Assembly: GCA_023362775.1 (NCBI GenBank)
Contig: JALMGJ010000001.1
Location: 62,664,501 to 62,728,500 of the forward strand
Source of the DNA: Charina bottae
Taxonomy: Eukaryota; Chordata; Lepidosauria; Squamata; Charinaidae
Reading direction: 5' to 3'
Length of the DNA: 64,000 bases
Below, in pieces: positions 34,041 through 45,478 of the stretch. Position numbers and translations under genes: made by a program. The notes under the pieces were generated by a model, which was not told where the DNA came from, ran no database searches, and saw only the letters and a list, made by a program, of their open reading frames with translations. Position 1 is the first letter of the stretch. Every line of letters begins with the position of its first letter.

Positions 34041-34275
34041 AGGCAAAACTGAAGTACTTTGGCCACATAATGAGAAGATGCTGATGTTAGGGAAAGTGGA
34101 GGGCCAAAGGAAGAGGGGCCGACCAAGGGCAAGATGGATGGATGATATTCGGCAGGTGACGGACTCGACCGTGGGGGAGCTGGGGATGGCGACGGCCGAC
34201 AGGACCGTCCATGACAGGCTGGTCCATGAAGTCACGAAGAGTCGGAAGCGACTGAATGAATAAACAACAACAATT
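34041..34275 (+). mobile_element. RTE/Bov-B-related LINE 3' fragment
   Basis: Encodes 'LKYFGH'-type sequence (here KYFGHIMRRC-like), 'GQRKRGRPRARWMDDIRQ', 'TADRTVHDRLVHEVTKSRKR' and ends GAGTCGGAAGCGACTGAATG plus (CAA)n. It is a distinct subfamily from the 26.1 kb copy. An (AATT/TTTA)-rich stretch follows to about 34350. Confidence 0.85.
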
Positions 34276-36167
34276 CTTGTTTAATTTAATTAATTAATTA
34301 ATTAAAATTTTATTTATTAATTTATTTAAAATTTATTTATTAATTTTATTAATTATATTACACTGCTATTTTTACTCTTTTACTGTGGAAGGGTATGTAA
34401 GCTGCTCAGAGTACTTCTGGCTTGGAGTGACATATAAGCCCCCATAAAAAACAAACAATTCTGAACCTATACTTTTGGAAGATTACTAAGCCCCTGTACT
34501 TCTCTACACAGTGCAAGATGTCTGATGTTGCTACTTGTCTTGATCTGAATTCCTGATAAACACATTGCTTGACTTGCTCCTCAGCTTTGTTGCTACCTTC
34601 CACTGGATTTTCAGGGATCCATGCCGTGCTTTGTGTTCGTTTTCTTGGCCTGTAATGCAAGGGCACATTTTTAGATGCACCTGCACAGGGCTAAATTTAA
34701 CACTTGTTCCACAATTGTTCCATTTAACAAGCTGATTCTAGGTGCTAATAGGAAAAAGAACCTTTAAATATATCCAAACACACCTTATTCCAGTAAGCAA
34801 TTGATAAAAACCCACTGGGTGAAACCATGTTATATTTTTTATTGGGATATAGTTTGTTTTTTGTTTTAAACCCACAAATGGCACAACTTGATCTATGCCA
34901 CTTAAACATGCTGCAGGGTAGCCTGCCATCAAAAGATTTCCCCGAGGAAAAATTAAGCCCTTAGAACCATCAATTATTCAAAAACTACATCTAAGGGCAC
35001 CATCCACCTTGTCCTTCTGCTCGCCTTAAGTGTTAAATAAATCATAACATCCTGTGCATCGTACCATCAGTGAGGGTAAGAGAAGTCACTGTGGAAAGGT
35101 CAAAAATCATAGGTTGGAGCTGGTGTCCAAGTTTTTGATTGCATGAAGTAGCGATTCCAGCCCTTTAGTTCTTCAAGGAAAGCTCCCTTTCCCCCCATTC
35201 CAATGACTTCAAATGGAATGGGGAGGAAATGAACATTCAACTTAAGGAAGTGTCCACCCTTTTCCAGTCGTGTGCCTAATTTATCAGGTGCAATTTTGGC
35301 ACTCAGAGGCTTGTTTTGGCTCCTGTTGTATCCCTAATCAAAATACTTATAACACGCTGTGTTAGAACTTCAAAGGCTTTCATCACTGGAGGTGATTTGA
35401 GTAATAATTTTAAAAAAGGAAAGGAAAATCCTATGACATTGGTGTTATAATGAGCAGTGGGCAGCTGAGAAAGGAATTTGTTAGGAAGTATCTTTTCAGA
35501 ATAATTTTTAAAACTTTAGGCATGATATATCAACATCTCCATCTCTCAATTTTAATTTAAGTATTTGGTCATTTATGACTAGCCACGTGTCAACATACAT
35601 ATAAATTTTGCTGGGGGAAAAAACACCAACAAAATGTCTTATAGCACCTTGAAGACTAATACATTTACTAGGATAAAACTTTTATGGATTAAAGTCCATT
35701 TCATTCATTCATCTGATGAAGTAGAGTTCAGTTCATAAAACTTATATCAAAATTAGACAAAATAGTTTTTTTACATGCTGTTCTTTCTTTTTGCTGCAGT
35801 TTTTGCTTCATTGTGTTTCAGATGTTGAGGCTTAACTTTCAAATCCAGACTGCCCTTTCAGATGCTGATGGATTTAGAAATGGTTTGAAATTTTATTTCA
35901 ACACCGATTGCCTTCACGGTATGGACTGGAGAAGAGCAATATGGCTTCTTAAGCCCAGTTACATTACCAGCAGTAATTGGACTGGCTTTTGAATTCCTTT
36001 CTCCTTGGATTGGCTGCCATTCTGGATCTGATTCCACTTAGTTTCTGCCTTCAATTAATGTTACAAAGTCTACTTGTATCCTGCTTTTGGATGGGATAGA
36101 ACCAGCAAGTCACCAGAGAGGCAACAATATTCTGAAGTATGTCAGAAACTAAATGAGTGCACTAGGC
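34276..36167. other. AT-rich tract, LINE tail, then unique non-coding
   Basis: 34276-34350 is TTAA/TTTA-rich. 34360-34450 resembles a degraded LINE tail (GTAAGCTGCTCAGAGTAC, TGGAGTGACATATAAGC). The rest to 36,167 is unique with no signal. Confidence 0.35.
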
Positions 36168-36311
36168 ACCAGTGGTGTACCCATAGGGTCAAAAAAGTCA
36201 AAATGGCAGCCACCACAGCACAGTCAAACCTATGCCTCTTTTTACGTTTAATTGAGTAGCAACTGCCATCTTGACTTTTTTTACCCCTGTCCCCCCACAG
36301 ACACCCTGGCT
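36168..36311. mobile_element. Palindromic 'AAGATGG' transposon
   Basis: Left end CCAGTGGTGTACCCATAGGG, AAAAAAGTCAAAATGGCAGCC; right arm CTGCCATCTTGACTTTTTTT, ACCCCTGTCCCCCC, ACACCCTGG. Both arms are readable, giving a foldback of about 144 bp. Confidence 0.75.
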
Positions 36312-36700
36312 ATACACTCCCATGGAAGCTGGAACCTTGCCTGTAAAAGGTACAGTATATACAGCATCTCTGTTCACTTTTGGCTTTATAATCTCTTTGA
36401 CTCCTTTGAAGACGGATTACATTTTCAAAAAATCCGTTTCTCTTTTTCCTTCCCTTTGCAGGGCAGGCAGAACAACTGCAAAGGTTTCCTTCGTAAGACA
36501 CCTCTTAGGATACAGAAAATTTTAGTCCTTGTCATTGTACAGCACAGCAGAAGATAGCTGTGTGTGAGCCACTTAATCTGTATCTCTTCTGCAATGTCCT
36601 TTTCTGTCATGGCAGTTTGGAAGAACTAAATAAAAAATAACTTTTAGGGGATCGCTGAAAGCTACAGTAGTTGCCACCTGCTTGTATGCCTAATGACATA
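36312..36700. other. Non-coding, nothing recognised
   Basis: Unique sequence. Confidence 0.3.
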
Positions 36701-36880
36701 GAGTTTATTTATTTATTTAATTTATATTACCGCCCATCTTCCCCTGAAGGGGGAACTCTGGGCGGTTTGCAATAAATCTGGAGTTAAAATACAAAACAAA
36801 TCCCAATGAAAGTGAAATAAACATATAATATCGTTATAATTATTAAAAGATATAAATAAAATAAAATGGAGTTCATTCTA
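36701..36880 (-). mobile_element. CR1/L3-type LINE 3' UTR
   Basis: TTTATTTATTTATTTAATTT, ATTACCGCCCATCTTCCCCT and GGAACTCTGGGCGGTTTGC, then an AT-rich UTR. Minus strand, truncated. Confidence 0.82.
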
Positions 36881-37063
36881 GGTCTGCCGTTCTTTCAGTA
36901 TGCTCACCAAGTCTGGTTTCCAAAGCTAAGAGAGAGGTGATGGGGTCATATTAAGAGTTGTCCTGGTGCATTTGTACCTGCTTGGTCTCTAAGAGATATT
37001 TACTCCTGATGAATAGACCTGGAAGAGACCTTGTGCCTTTCTGAAACTCTGCTTCACGGGCTT

Positions 37064-37495
37064 TATAGTAAATGCATGCTTTTGTAAAAATCAAATATAA
37101 GGAAGGCAAGCTTCAAAATTTGGACTTTGAAGAAGCAAGATAGAAAGATTATTGATGCTTTTGAAAACTGGTGTTGGAGAAGATTCCTGAGAATACCATG
37201 GATAGCCAAGAAAACAAAATGGATTATCAGACAAATCAACTCAAAGCTTACACTCAAGGTACAAATGACCTGGTTCAAATTATGATATTTTGGACATTTT
37301 AAGCAAAGAACTAGCTCTCTTGAGAAGTCCGTAATGCTAGGAAAGGTGGAAGGAAAGAGAAGAAGAGGAGAACCAACAGCAAGGTAAATGGACTCAATTA
37401 CAGCAGCAATGGGTGTACTGTTGGAAGACCTGAAGGTCCAGACTGGGGACAGATAGTCCTGGAGAAAATTTTTCTATGTGGTCACTAAGAGTTAA
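37064..37495 (+). mobile_element. Old Bov-B/RTE LINE 3' fragment
   Basis: Diverged nucleotide similarity to Bov-B: ATTGATGCTTTTGAAAACTG, GGTGTTGGAGAAGATTCCTG, AGAATACCATGGATAGCC, AATGCTAGGAAAGGTGGAAGG, AAGAGAAGAAGAGGAGAACC. The frame is full of stops and shifts, so it is an older insertion than 26146. Confidence 0.75.
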
Positions 37496-38660
37496 CACTG
37501 ACTTGATGGCACATAAGCAAGCAAGCAAGCAAGCAAGCTTCAAATTAGGTGCAAGAATTAAGCATACCATCAATTTCAGATGCTAACTGATTGTGTGAAT
37601 TCATTTTGTAAAAAGATGAAAGCATTCAAAATCCTTTGCCTGGTAAGAGATAATTAAGAAGAAACAAGATTCCTCTCTTTAAATATTTGTCATATAAATA
37701 TAAATATGTCATATAAATATGACAAATATCTCTATGTTGCTTCAATAGGCAGTCCCCAACTCAGAAGGTTCAAATGAAAGAAGGAACATTGCAATGAAAC
37801 ATCAGGAGAAATTTCCTGGAGGTAAAATAGTTTGTCAGTGGAGTATCTGGGATGCTTCATTTTTTAAAGTCCTACCAATCATCCTATTGAAGAACTGGGG
37901 TCCCACCAAGATATAAATGAAAATACAATTTTTCAAAGAAGTACAGTTATAATATTTGCAAAAATTCTGCTGTTACATTTCTTGGTTCTGCTATTAGTTC
38001 TATAAATTTTAAATATGCTTTAAAAAAATCAAGAATACTGTCAAGAATAATTTATGCTGTTGTAATGGTAAAACACAAAGGCAGAAATAATCCCATTATC
38101 AGGAAACATGTGATAATATCCAAACTTATCAATAAGAAGCATGTGATGGTATTTCACTGAGGAGCATCTTGATCAAAGACACATCAAATCACTCCTTTCA
38201 CTGGAGCAACACAATGCAATGAAGTATTTGTTTCTCTCAGTTCAAAGAAAATCTCTAAATGCCCCTTAGCTGACAACCACCCAAGCCCTGAACTACATTT
38301 CAGGCCAAGCGGCACCATTATACATAGGCTTGCTAGCTATTTCCAAATCCCACCCTCTCTCCCATGTGCCCCTGTGTCAAATCTATATCAAAAATAAGGC
38401 AGTAGGGGGAGACACCTTTGACAGTGTAGCTGGGAGGATTGTCCTCAATCCTGTGCACTACAAAACTGTGCCCATGATCAACAGGCCAACCTCCCTTACT
38501 TTACTCAGTCACTCCTTCTCTGTTCTCCCTCCCTCTCTTTCTTTCTCTAGTGCATGAACTTGGGGAGAGAAGTATAATAATGTATATCATTGGACCAGAG
38601 AACCCTGGAATTTGACCCCAAGAAAGTCAATCTTATTGCTTGTTATCTTTCTACGAGCAA
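37496..38660. other. Non-coding with (AAGC)n and an AT palindrome
   Basis: (AAGC)n at 37516-37537. A 13-bp perfect inverted repeat, ATATTTGTCATAT/ATATGACAAATAT, at 37683-37695 and 37717-37729. Otherwise unique. Confidence 0.4.
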
Positions 38661-40125
38661 CTTTTTTTTTTTAAAAAAAAACAATTTTATTAATTCTCTT
38701 TCTCTCTGAGGATGATGAGGACATCTTGGACATTATCCATCCCATATCCCATCTCTTATCTATAAACAAATCCATAAAATATCATCTTTTCAGTCCTGGT
38801 GTCAGCAGAAAGTCCGTAAAGGGTTGCCAGAGGTAACAACATATCTTGTTTTAACCTTGATCAAATAAACCAACTTTATATTCCTTCCTTTTACTTCTAA
38901 CAGTCTTAATCTTTAGTTCATTCAAACATTGTCATAGGATTTGATTTCTCTTCATTTCTTCTTTGTCCCATCGCACAGAGACCTTCAAGGCTTTAACAAG
39001 CCTCTTTTGTAAATCCAATAGGAAACAATATTCCAGGTCACTCCCTTGGTTTGTCATTTGTATTTTCCTTTTAAATTTTAAAACCTCAGCCAGTTTCTTT
39101 TGTTGATCTAATGAAACATCCTTTTCTAAATCATTCTCTTGGCCTGTCAGTTGTAAATCCACTTTTGATACCATCTCTATCTTGTCACATAAAATTTGTT
39201 CTACATCTGTCATTTCTTCACTAACATCTTTTGGACATTACTGTATCTATCCATAGAAACAGACATCATTACTGACATTTTTGATATTGTAGCTACTATT
39301 TCTGATTCCATTCCTCAAAAGTCTGCTTCAGTATTTTCATTGTTATAATGTTTTACATTTTGCAGGTTTGTAAATCTTTCCTGTACCTAAAATCTTTAGT
39401 CCCCTCTAATGTCCAGTTTTTGAAATCATGAAATTGCTTATTTTTGTTTTTTCTTGTAAAAACCAAGACAGAATCTATTTCCCACGAGAAGCTGTTTGTT
39501 CTTTATAATTAATTCCAAAATCTTATTGTAAAAGTTTCAATATTCCAATTTTATCTGGACCCTTAGTCTGTTTATAACTTTCTAAGATCAAAATCTTTTG
39601 TTTTTGCTGTTTATTTCAGATTCTTAAAATTCTTAAGCGTGTGATTAAAATTTTCTTTCGCTCAGGATTGAAGGGAGACTCACCTGGCATTTTCAGACTT
39701 GTCATTCCAAAGGTCTCTAATAGCTTAGAAGTAGTTAATGAGCAAATTCTGAAAGTGATTAGAAAATGAGGTTTGGGAACTCGGTGTCCTTTAAAAGTCT
39801 GTGGTGTGGTTGCGAGCAAGATGGCTAATCCCGTCGTCTCCTGGTGCTCAAACCCACGGAAAACCACTGACCTGTGGTCTCCTCGTGAGGAGCAGCCGTC
39901 CAGAGCACATGAGGGTGATCGCCTGTCTGCTCACCAATTCCTTGGTCTTTGCCACGGTCATTGGCTCCGCTTTCGCAAAGCCGTCTTCAGTTCCCCATAC
40001 CTCCTCCGGATGTCCAGCAAATGTAAAAGATATTTGAAGGGCAGACCAGTTCAGAGATGGACTCCATCCTATGTGGGAAGCAGGGGGAGGCAGAGAAATT
40101 TGAAGGAGAGAGGCTCATTTCATTA
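38661..40125 (-). mobile_element. L1-like retroelement (5' region, ORF1-like, poly-A)
   Basis: The plus strand starts with poly-T/A (38661-38682), the poly-A end of a minus-strand element. Going upstream on the minus strand: a 93-codon frame (39213-38932) with charged, heptad-like repeats ('DLQLTGQENDLEKDVSLDQQ', 'DLEYCFLLDLQKRLVKALKV') resembling the coiled coil of L1 ORF1, stop-ridden sequence, and a GC-richer start near 39,780-40,125 like an L1 5' UTR. No reverse transcriptase part is present, so it is internally deleted or HAL1-like. Family call is tentative. Confidence 0.45.
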
Positions 40126-40341
40126 ATTGTTTTCTAGAAACTGGATAAAAATGGTAGCAATAGGACAGGAATAGGACGAAAGGAATGCATTTGTTTATTT
40201 GCTTTATTTATTATTACCATTATCATAGATGAATCAGCAACAACTCTATCATAGCTGGGCTGTTTTTATATTCTATAGAGAGTTTTTATATTCTATATAG
40301 AGTCTACCATGGTAGAGATGGGCGGGGATAAATTCAAACAA

Positions 40342-40381
<40 letters not shown>

Positions 40382-40383
40382 AT
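40126..40383 (+). mobile_element. CR1/L3-type LINE tail
   Basis: GTAGAGATGGGCGGGGATAA at about 40311, followed by TTCAAAC and (AATA)n to 40381. The sequence before the hairpin is too diverged to follow. Confidence 0.6.
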
Positions 40384-40764
40384 TCTCCTATTTCCTTTGA
40401 CTTCAGATGTATATTAGTTGGTATGGCAATTTACAAATACTGAAGACTTGTAAAATTGATCAGTTTTTTCACCCAAACTCTGAAGGAGAAATTTCAAATT
40501 CAGAAGCTTTGCTTGCTTTTGAACATAATTTCACTCAAAACTGAAAATCTTAGGCAACCCAATCTAGTTCATGTTTGTAATCTAGTTCAGCTCTACGGAG
40601 TTTGTTTAAAAGAAAATACCAAACCTAGTGTCAGCGCAAAGTTCTGGCATATTCCATCCCATTTCTTTAAAGGGAAACCTTGGAATATAAATAATTTCTT
40701 CTCAATATTTGTTAGTCCTGCCTGAGAGGGAATGATTAGGCCAAGGCTCTCTGCAGGAAAGGGA
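40384..40764. other. Non-coding, nothing recognised
   Basis: Unique AT-rich sequence. Confidence 0.3.
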
Positions 40765-40868
40765 ACCAAAAAAATCAAATTTCCCGTAAAAAAGGGAAGG
40801 GGCTTTGATTGGATGGGTGTGGCTACCATCTTGACCTTTTTGATCCCCCTGCAGGTACTCCTGGCCTA
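40765..40868. mobile_element. Palindromic 'AAGATGG' transposon, deleted copy
   Basis: AAAAAAATCAAATTTCCC on the left; GGGAAGGGGCTTTGATTGGA, GTGTGGCTACCATCTTGACC and TTTTTGATCCCCCTGC on the right. Most of the left inner arm is missing. Confidence 0.6.
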
Positions 40869-41934
40869 GGCCCAGAATCTTTTAGGTCTACTATGCATAA
40901 TGACTGTTACCAACTTTTTGGAGCATTGTGTCATTCCAGTCAGTTCACCGCCTGAATAAAAAGTCATATAGCAAACCCACTAAATTATTTTCCTTCTGAT
41001 TTTTCTGTACCTGTGACATATTCTCAGAAATGGTAAAGCAACCAGTAAAAAAATAAATAAAGCAATCCTCACCACCCCCTTTTTTTCTGCCTTAAAAATC
41101 CAACAACCCCCCCCCCCCTGGAATAGGACTTTCTGCAAGCTAATATTTACTAAGCAAATCCTGTCTTTTCCTGCCAACTGCACATGCATGTGGGTTTGGC
41201 CTCTGCGCTACATTCACCACCCAAGATATAACAATGCCACTAAATTCATTTCACTCCTCAGCCCACCTCCAGTGAGCTGGTGAGAAGTTGTCTAATGTGA
41301 TTCATCCTTCCAATCGTTTTCCTTGTGTGCTCCATGTGATTTGGAAAGTGTGCCCTTCCCCCACCCCACCCCACCCCACCTCCACCCCCTTTCCATTTTT
41401 TTTAATCCTTGTTTCAAGAGGCAGCCATCAGCAACAAAACCACAAGGCTAGTCTTGGCTGGCTGAATGCATTCAGCAGCTGCTGTGTTCCAAGTTCTGGG
41501 CAAGCCACACTGCTATCCAGATTCCCACTTGTCCCATGTCTTCTGCCTCTGTAGCATTACAGCATCTTGAGCAGGAAGGACCACTAATTGACCAGGCTGG
41601 AAAAGCTGCCAGGATTTCAATACAGCCTGTTCCCAAACCCCAGCGGACGGTGCCTACCCCAGTCTCACTCTGTTTCACACCTCTGTTGGTCCAAGGCCTG
41701 TGACATCTTCCAAGTCCTCCTTGAATGCAAGAGTCCGCTGTGGTCTGCTGTCTGCTTTTTACAGCAGGCTGCCCTTGGTTATTGTTTCTCAACAAACTAA
41801 ATGTTCCAAATGTGTATGTTCTTTCAGCAATTATTCAGGACGTCAGCAGCCGGCTCAAGGCATCCTGGGAATTGTAGTCCAGAGCCTGGAAGAGTCGGTT
41901 CCCTTACCCCCTCCCCTCACGCGCGGTGAAAATT
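40869..41934. other. Non-coding; poly-C and C-rich tracts
   Basis: Poly-C at 41108-41118 and a CCCCA-rich tract at 41355-41393 (G-quadruplex potential on the minus strand). CATCCTGGGAATTGTAGTCC at 41862-41881 is probably a MITE remnant. Confidence 0.35.
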
Positions 41935-42052
41935 GTGATTTGTTAAAATTGTATAATTAATGTATATATATGCTTGTAAGCCGCCTAGAGTCCTCCATTA
42001 GGGAGGGGATAGGCGGGGTATAAATACCACAATAAATAAATAAATAAAAATT
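41935..42052 (+). mobile_element. CR1/L3-type LINE tail
   Basis: TGTAAGCCGCCTAGAGTCC, TTAGGGAGGGGATAGGCGGG, GTATAAATACC and (AATA)n. Fairly young terminal hairpin. Confidence 0.8.
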
Positions 42053-43724
42053 ATATTGTAGCAAATTAGAAAAGCAGCACCAAAATCAGGGGCCTTCCCA
42101 TCTCCCCCAAGCCCCAGGACATGCAAACTCCCACACTGTCTAAAGTATAAAGCTATATGTTTTGGCTTTTCCACATTATTTTGAAAGCCCTACAGAACTT
42201 TTGTTTACATTTGTTTATACTTCCCCCCTCCCCACTATTAAAAGACAGACAAAACGCTGGCTGCGTCTTTGCTCTTGACTCAAGTCGAGATACCTTTTCA
42301 GTTGGCTTCAGCACATTTCTTCATTGTGCTGCACTAACATGATTTGTTCAAAGAAATTGTGCTTTTGGAAGGAAAAGGTTAAAGTTTGCTACTGATATTC
42401 ATCGGGAGATGGATATTTAATCTTTAATCTCTTGTTCTAGGCCCCTACTTCGGATCAACTCATTATCCCGAATAAACGATGTGTCATTCCCATTATTTAT
42501 GTTTCACTGCAGCCAAAGTATCTGGACCTTGTTTGGGTAAGCACCATTCATTTCTACCCATTCAGCATTAATCTCCCTGCTAACATCTTTCCTGTCCTAT
42601 GTGCTGTCCTCTATTTGCTTTTATGTTTTCTGCGGAGTGTTTATAAAAGGATAATCTTTTACAAAGCAGACAGAATTTTTTTGTGTATAAACTGCTAGAT
42701 TTGAATGCCTCATTGATACACCATCTAAACTGAAGTGTTCAGCAAGATTAGGGAATCCACTAAGCTGAACTGGGTAAAAATAGACTGCATCGATGACGAA
42801 AAAGCAAGGCTAATTATGCCATCATAATTCACATACAGTATAGGATACTTTTTCCACAAGGATGTGAGATGATAGATGATAGAGACAGACAGACAGACAG
42901 ACAGACAGACGGATATCAAGTCAGCCAAGGAGGCTGCTTATGGTGACAGAAAAAAAGGAAAAGAGGCAACAGCCATGTGTTCTCTAGGTTCAGATTTGCT
43001 AGAAAGCAATTGTCAAGCTGGAATAAAGCTCAAGTGATATACTTTTATATCACTGTAACTATGATCAGATATTGTCCCCTAATCTACGTAAATACATATG
43101 ACTTTTGCTGGGGAGCAAAATAAAGCATTATCTTTTTTTTAGAGGAGAAATTCATCGATACATTAGAAATGTATTGTGCCTTCTCCTCCCTCCCCTCCCC
43201 CCCCCAGTTCCAATCTGTGCACTTCATGTAGCCATATCTTTGGGAACATTGAATTGTTGGGTGTTATTGACAGACATCCCCCTGTGCAACGCAAACACTT
43301 TTTGTTTAAAGAACACAATATGCAAGTGCTTTTCTGCCCATATTCCCCACATTTAATAGGGAAAATTCCAAAACAGACATGTGGTGATATCATTTGAATG
43401 GCATAGATCCTTAAATACATTTGTCACTTTGCATGCTTGCCAGATATTTTTCAAAGATCCACATCATCGAAAACACTCCAAATTATATCCATCATGACTC
43501 TGTCAACATGTAGCACTGTTTAGTGTTTTATTTTCATTAAACTGCACTATTGTTGTCCATCTATTATGACATAAACTAGGATTTGTGCCCTTGCATTAAA
43601 ATGAAATGAATACTGAGTGGAATCATTGGGAAAATATTCAGAAAACCTTGGAATTCATTTGTGTTTGCTGAGCTGCCTTGGTGCATGTGGGGAAAAGGTA
43701 CGTGAAATGTCATGCAGATCAGCG

Positions 43725-43728
<4 letters not shown>
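42053..43728. other. Non-coding; two candidate conserved elements
   Basis: 42495-42700 (TGCAGCCAAAGTATCTGGAC, CAGCATTAATCTCCCTGC) and 43395-43575 (AATTATATCCATCATGACTC, TTTTCATTAAACTGCACT) are unique and non-repetitive with motif-like density. A (GACA)n microsatellite lies at 42887-42910 and a C run at about 43198-43206. No coding signal. Confidence 0.35.
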
Positions 43729-43768
<40 letters not shown>

Positions 43769-44112
43769 TTTTCTATCCTGCCTTTATTACTTTTTTATAA
43801 ATAACCCAAGACGGCGAACATACCTAATACTCCTTCCTCCTCCTATTTTCCCCACAACAACCACCCTGTGAGGTGAGTTGGGCTGAGAGAGAGTGACTGG
43901 CCCAAGGTCACCCAGCCGGCTTTCATGCCTAAGGCGGGACTAGAACTCTCAGTCTCCTGGTTTCCCATTGGCTCCTTCCTAGGGCTGAGAGACAGGGACT
44001 GGCCCAAGGTCACCCAGCTGGCTTTCATGCTTTCATGCCTAAGGCAGGACTAGAACTCTCAGTCTCCTGGTTTCTAGCCCATTGCCTTAACCACTAGACC
44101 AAACTGGCTCTC
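43729..44112 (-). mobile_element. Dimeric CORE-SINE (two subfamilies fused)
   Basis: On the minus strand the 5' unit has a full head (GAGAGCCAGTTTGGTCTAGT), box B and core, and ends CAGCCCTAGGAAGGAGCCAA as in the 6764 variant. It is joined at CCAATGG-GAAACC to a second unit starting GAAACCAGGAGACTGAGAG, which has its own core and a CR1-like tail with (AAATA)n. The CORE domain GGGTGACCTTGGGCCAGT occurs twice. Confidence 0.9.
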
Positions 44113-44237
44113 TTTGCTTAATGTGGATATTACATAAAGATTTTGAAGCAGGGGATAGGAGATGCAAATTCTGTTTCTGTTAAGGAGATGTTCCTAATAT
44201 CTGTAGTGTATGTTATCATCCCATCTATCCATTAATC

Positions 44238-44508
44238 CAGAGCTTTCCAAACTGTGTGTGGCGACACAAAAGTGTGTCGCCACACACAGTCTGGTGTGTC
44301 GCCACACAACCCGGAAGCGCTGATCATCATCAGCGCTTCCGGGTTTTCCCATGGCGACACACCAACCGCGGCATGAAAAAACCCGAAAGCGGCAGCAGTG
44401 CTTCTGGGTTTTTGTGCGCTGCCACAAAGGTGGCACTTCCGGGTTTTCCCGTGGCGACACACCAACAGCGGTTGGTGTGTTGCCGCGGGAAAACTTTGGA
44501 AAGCCCTG
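44238..44508. mobile_element. GC-rich hAT MITE with nested hairpins
   Basis: Ends CAGAGCTTTCCAAAC / TTTGGAAAGCCCTG with an exact 8-bp duplication CATTAATC (44230-44237 and 44509-44516). The interior is built of inverted TGTGTCGCCACAC and CCGGAAGCGCTGAT...ATCAGCGCTTCCGG repeats and is CpG-rich. No coding capacity. Confidence 0.93.
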
Positions 44509-44516
44509 CATTAATC

Positions 44517-44899
44517 AATCCAAGGCAGAAAGAATGGTTCTTTTTTCTAACAGCAACAACAACAAACCAACAACAGAGAGACAAAGTGATTGGACATAGA
44601 TCAGGTGAGGCTGAGTAACCTTGTCTTTATAGAAGAAATTGGGAAATTGGTGAGTGTGTTACTGTAAATTCTCTGCTATTTTACACCTTCATAATATAGT
44701 ATCCAGGCAGAAAAGGGACAAGTTCCAGGATCTCTTGCACATGTTATAACCTTAGATGTGAACAAATTGGTGGTGGTGGTGGTGGTGGGTGATTGGCTCT
44801 TAACTGTACTACTTTGGAAAAATGACTATGTGTACATGAGAAACTGAATGGCTGAAGAGATTTGTAGTGGGATGTATAGCTTCTGATTCTTCAGTGTTT
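44517..44899. other. Non-coding with (GGT)n
   Basis: (GGT)n at 44769-44788; otherwise unique. Confidence 0.35.
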
Positions 44900-45433
44900 G
44901 GGTTCAGATTCTGCTTGAATTGAGTGCAACCAAAAGTTCTAACTGCTGACCAATGGCTCATCCCTGTCACATCAACCCGTCCCACCCGGTCCTGCAGAGA
45001 GGGCATGCTACGAGCCCCATCTGTAAGAGAGTTCCATCTGACGGGGTCCAGGAGGTGTACCTTCTCTGCAGTAGCCCCCGCCCTCTGGAATATCCTTCCC
45101 CCTGAAATAAGATCGGCCCCCTCTCTCCTGGACTTTAGAAAAAATCTAAAGACCTGGTTTTGCCACCATGCTTGGGGAGGGGAGGGGAAGAGCCAGTCTT
45201 GGGGTTGGCTGGTCTCTTAGATCTACCTTGACCAGCCTCTCCGACCTATGGGATAGTAAGATCTACCATTGCTTGGATCAAATTGTATTAGATACTTTTA
45301 TTGACTTTTAGTGGTATTTATGTTTTTTACTGATTTTAAACTTTTGTTGTGTACCGCCCAGGGTCCCTCCTTGCAGGAGAGATGGGCGGGATATAAATAT
45401 GATAGATAAATAAATAAATAAATAAATAAATAA

Positions 45434-45477
<44 letters not shown>

Positions 45478-45478
45478 C
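44900..45478 (+). mobile_element. CR1/L3-type LINE, ORF2 C-terminus, 3' UTR and (GATA)n tail
   Basis: 44924-45220 encodes 'STRPTRSCREGMLRAPSV', 'LWNILPPEIRSAPSLLDF' and 'RKNLKTWFCHHAW', the C-terminal end of ORF2 as in the 60-62 kb copy. The 3' UTR ends GTACCGCCCAGGGTCC... GAGATGGGCGGGATATAAAT, then (AAAT)n and (GATA)n expanded at 45434-45478. 5'-truncated. Confidence 0.92.

Noticed and set aside
44194..44618. Several open frames of 77-120 codons on both strands
   Set aside because: They are translations of the inverted repeats of the GC-rich MITE at 44238-44508.
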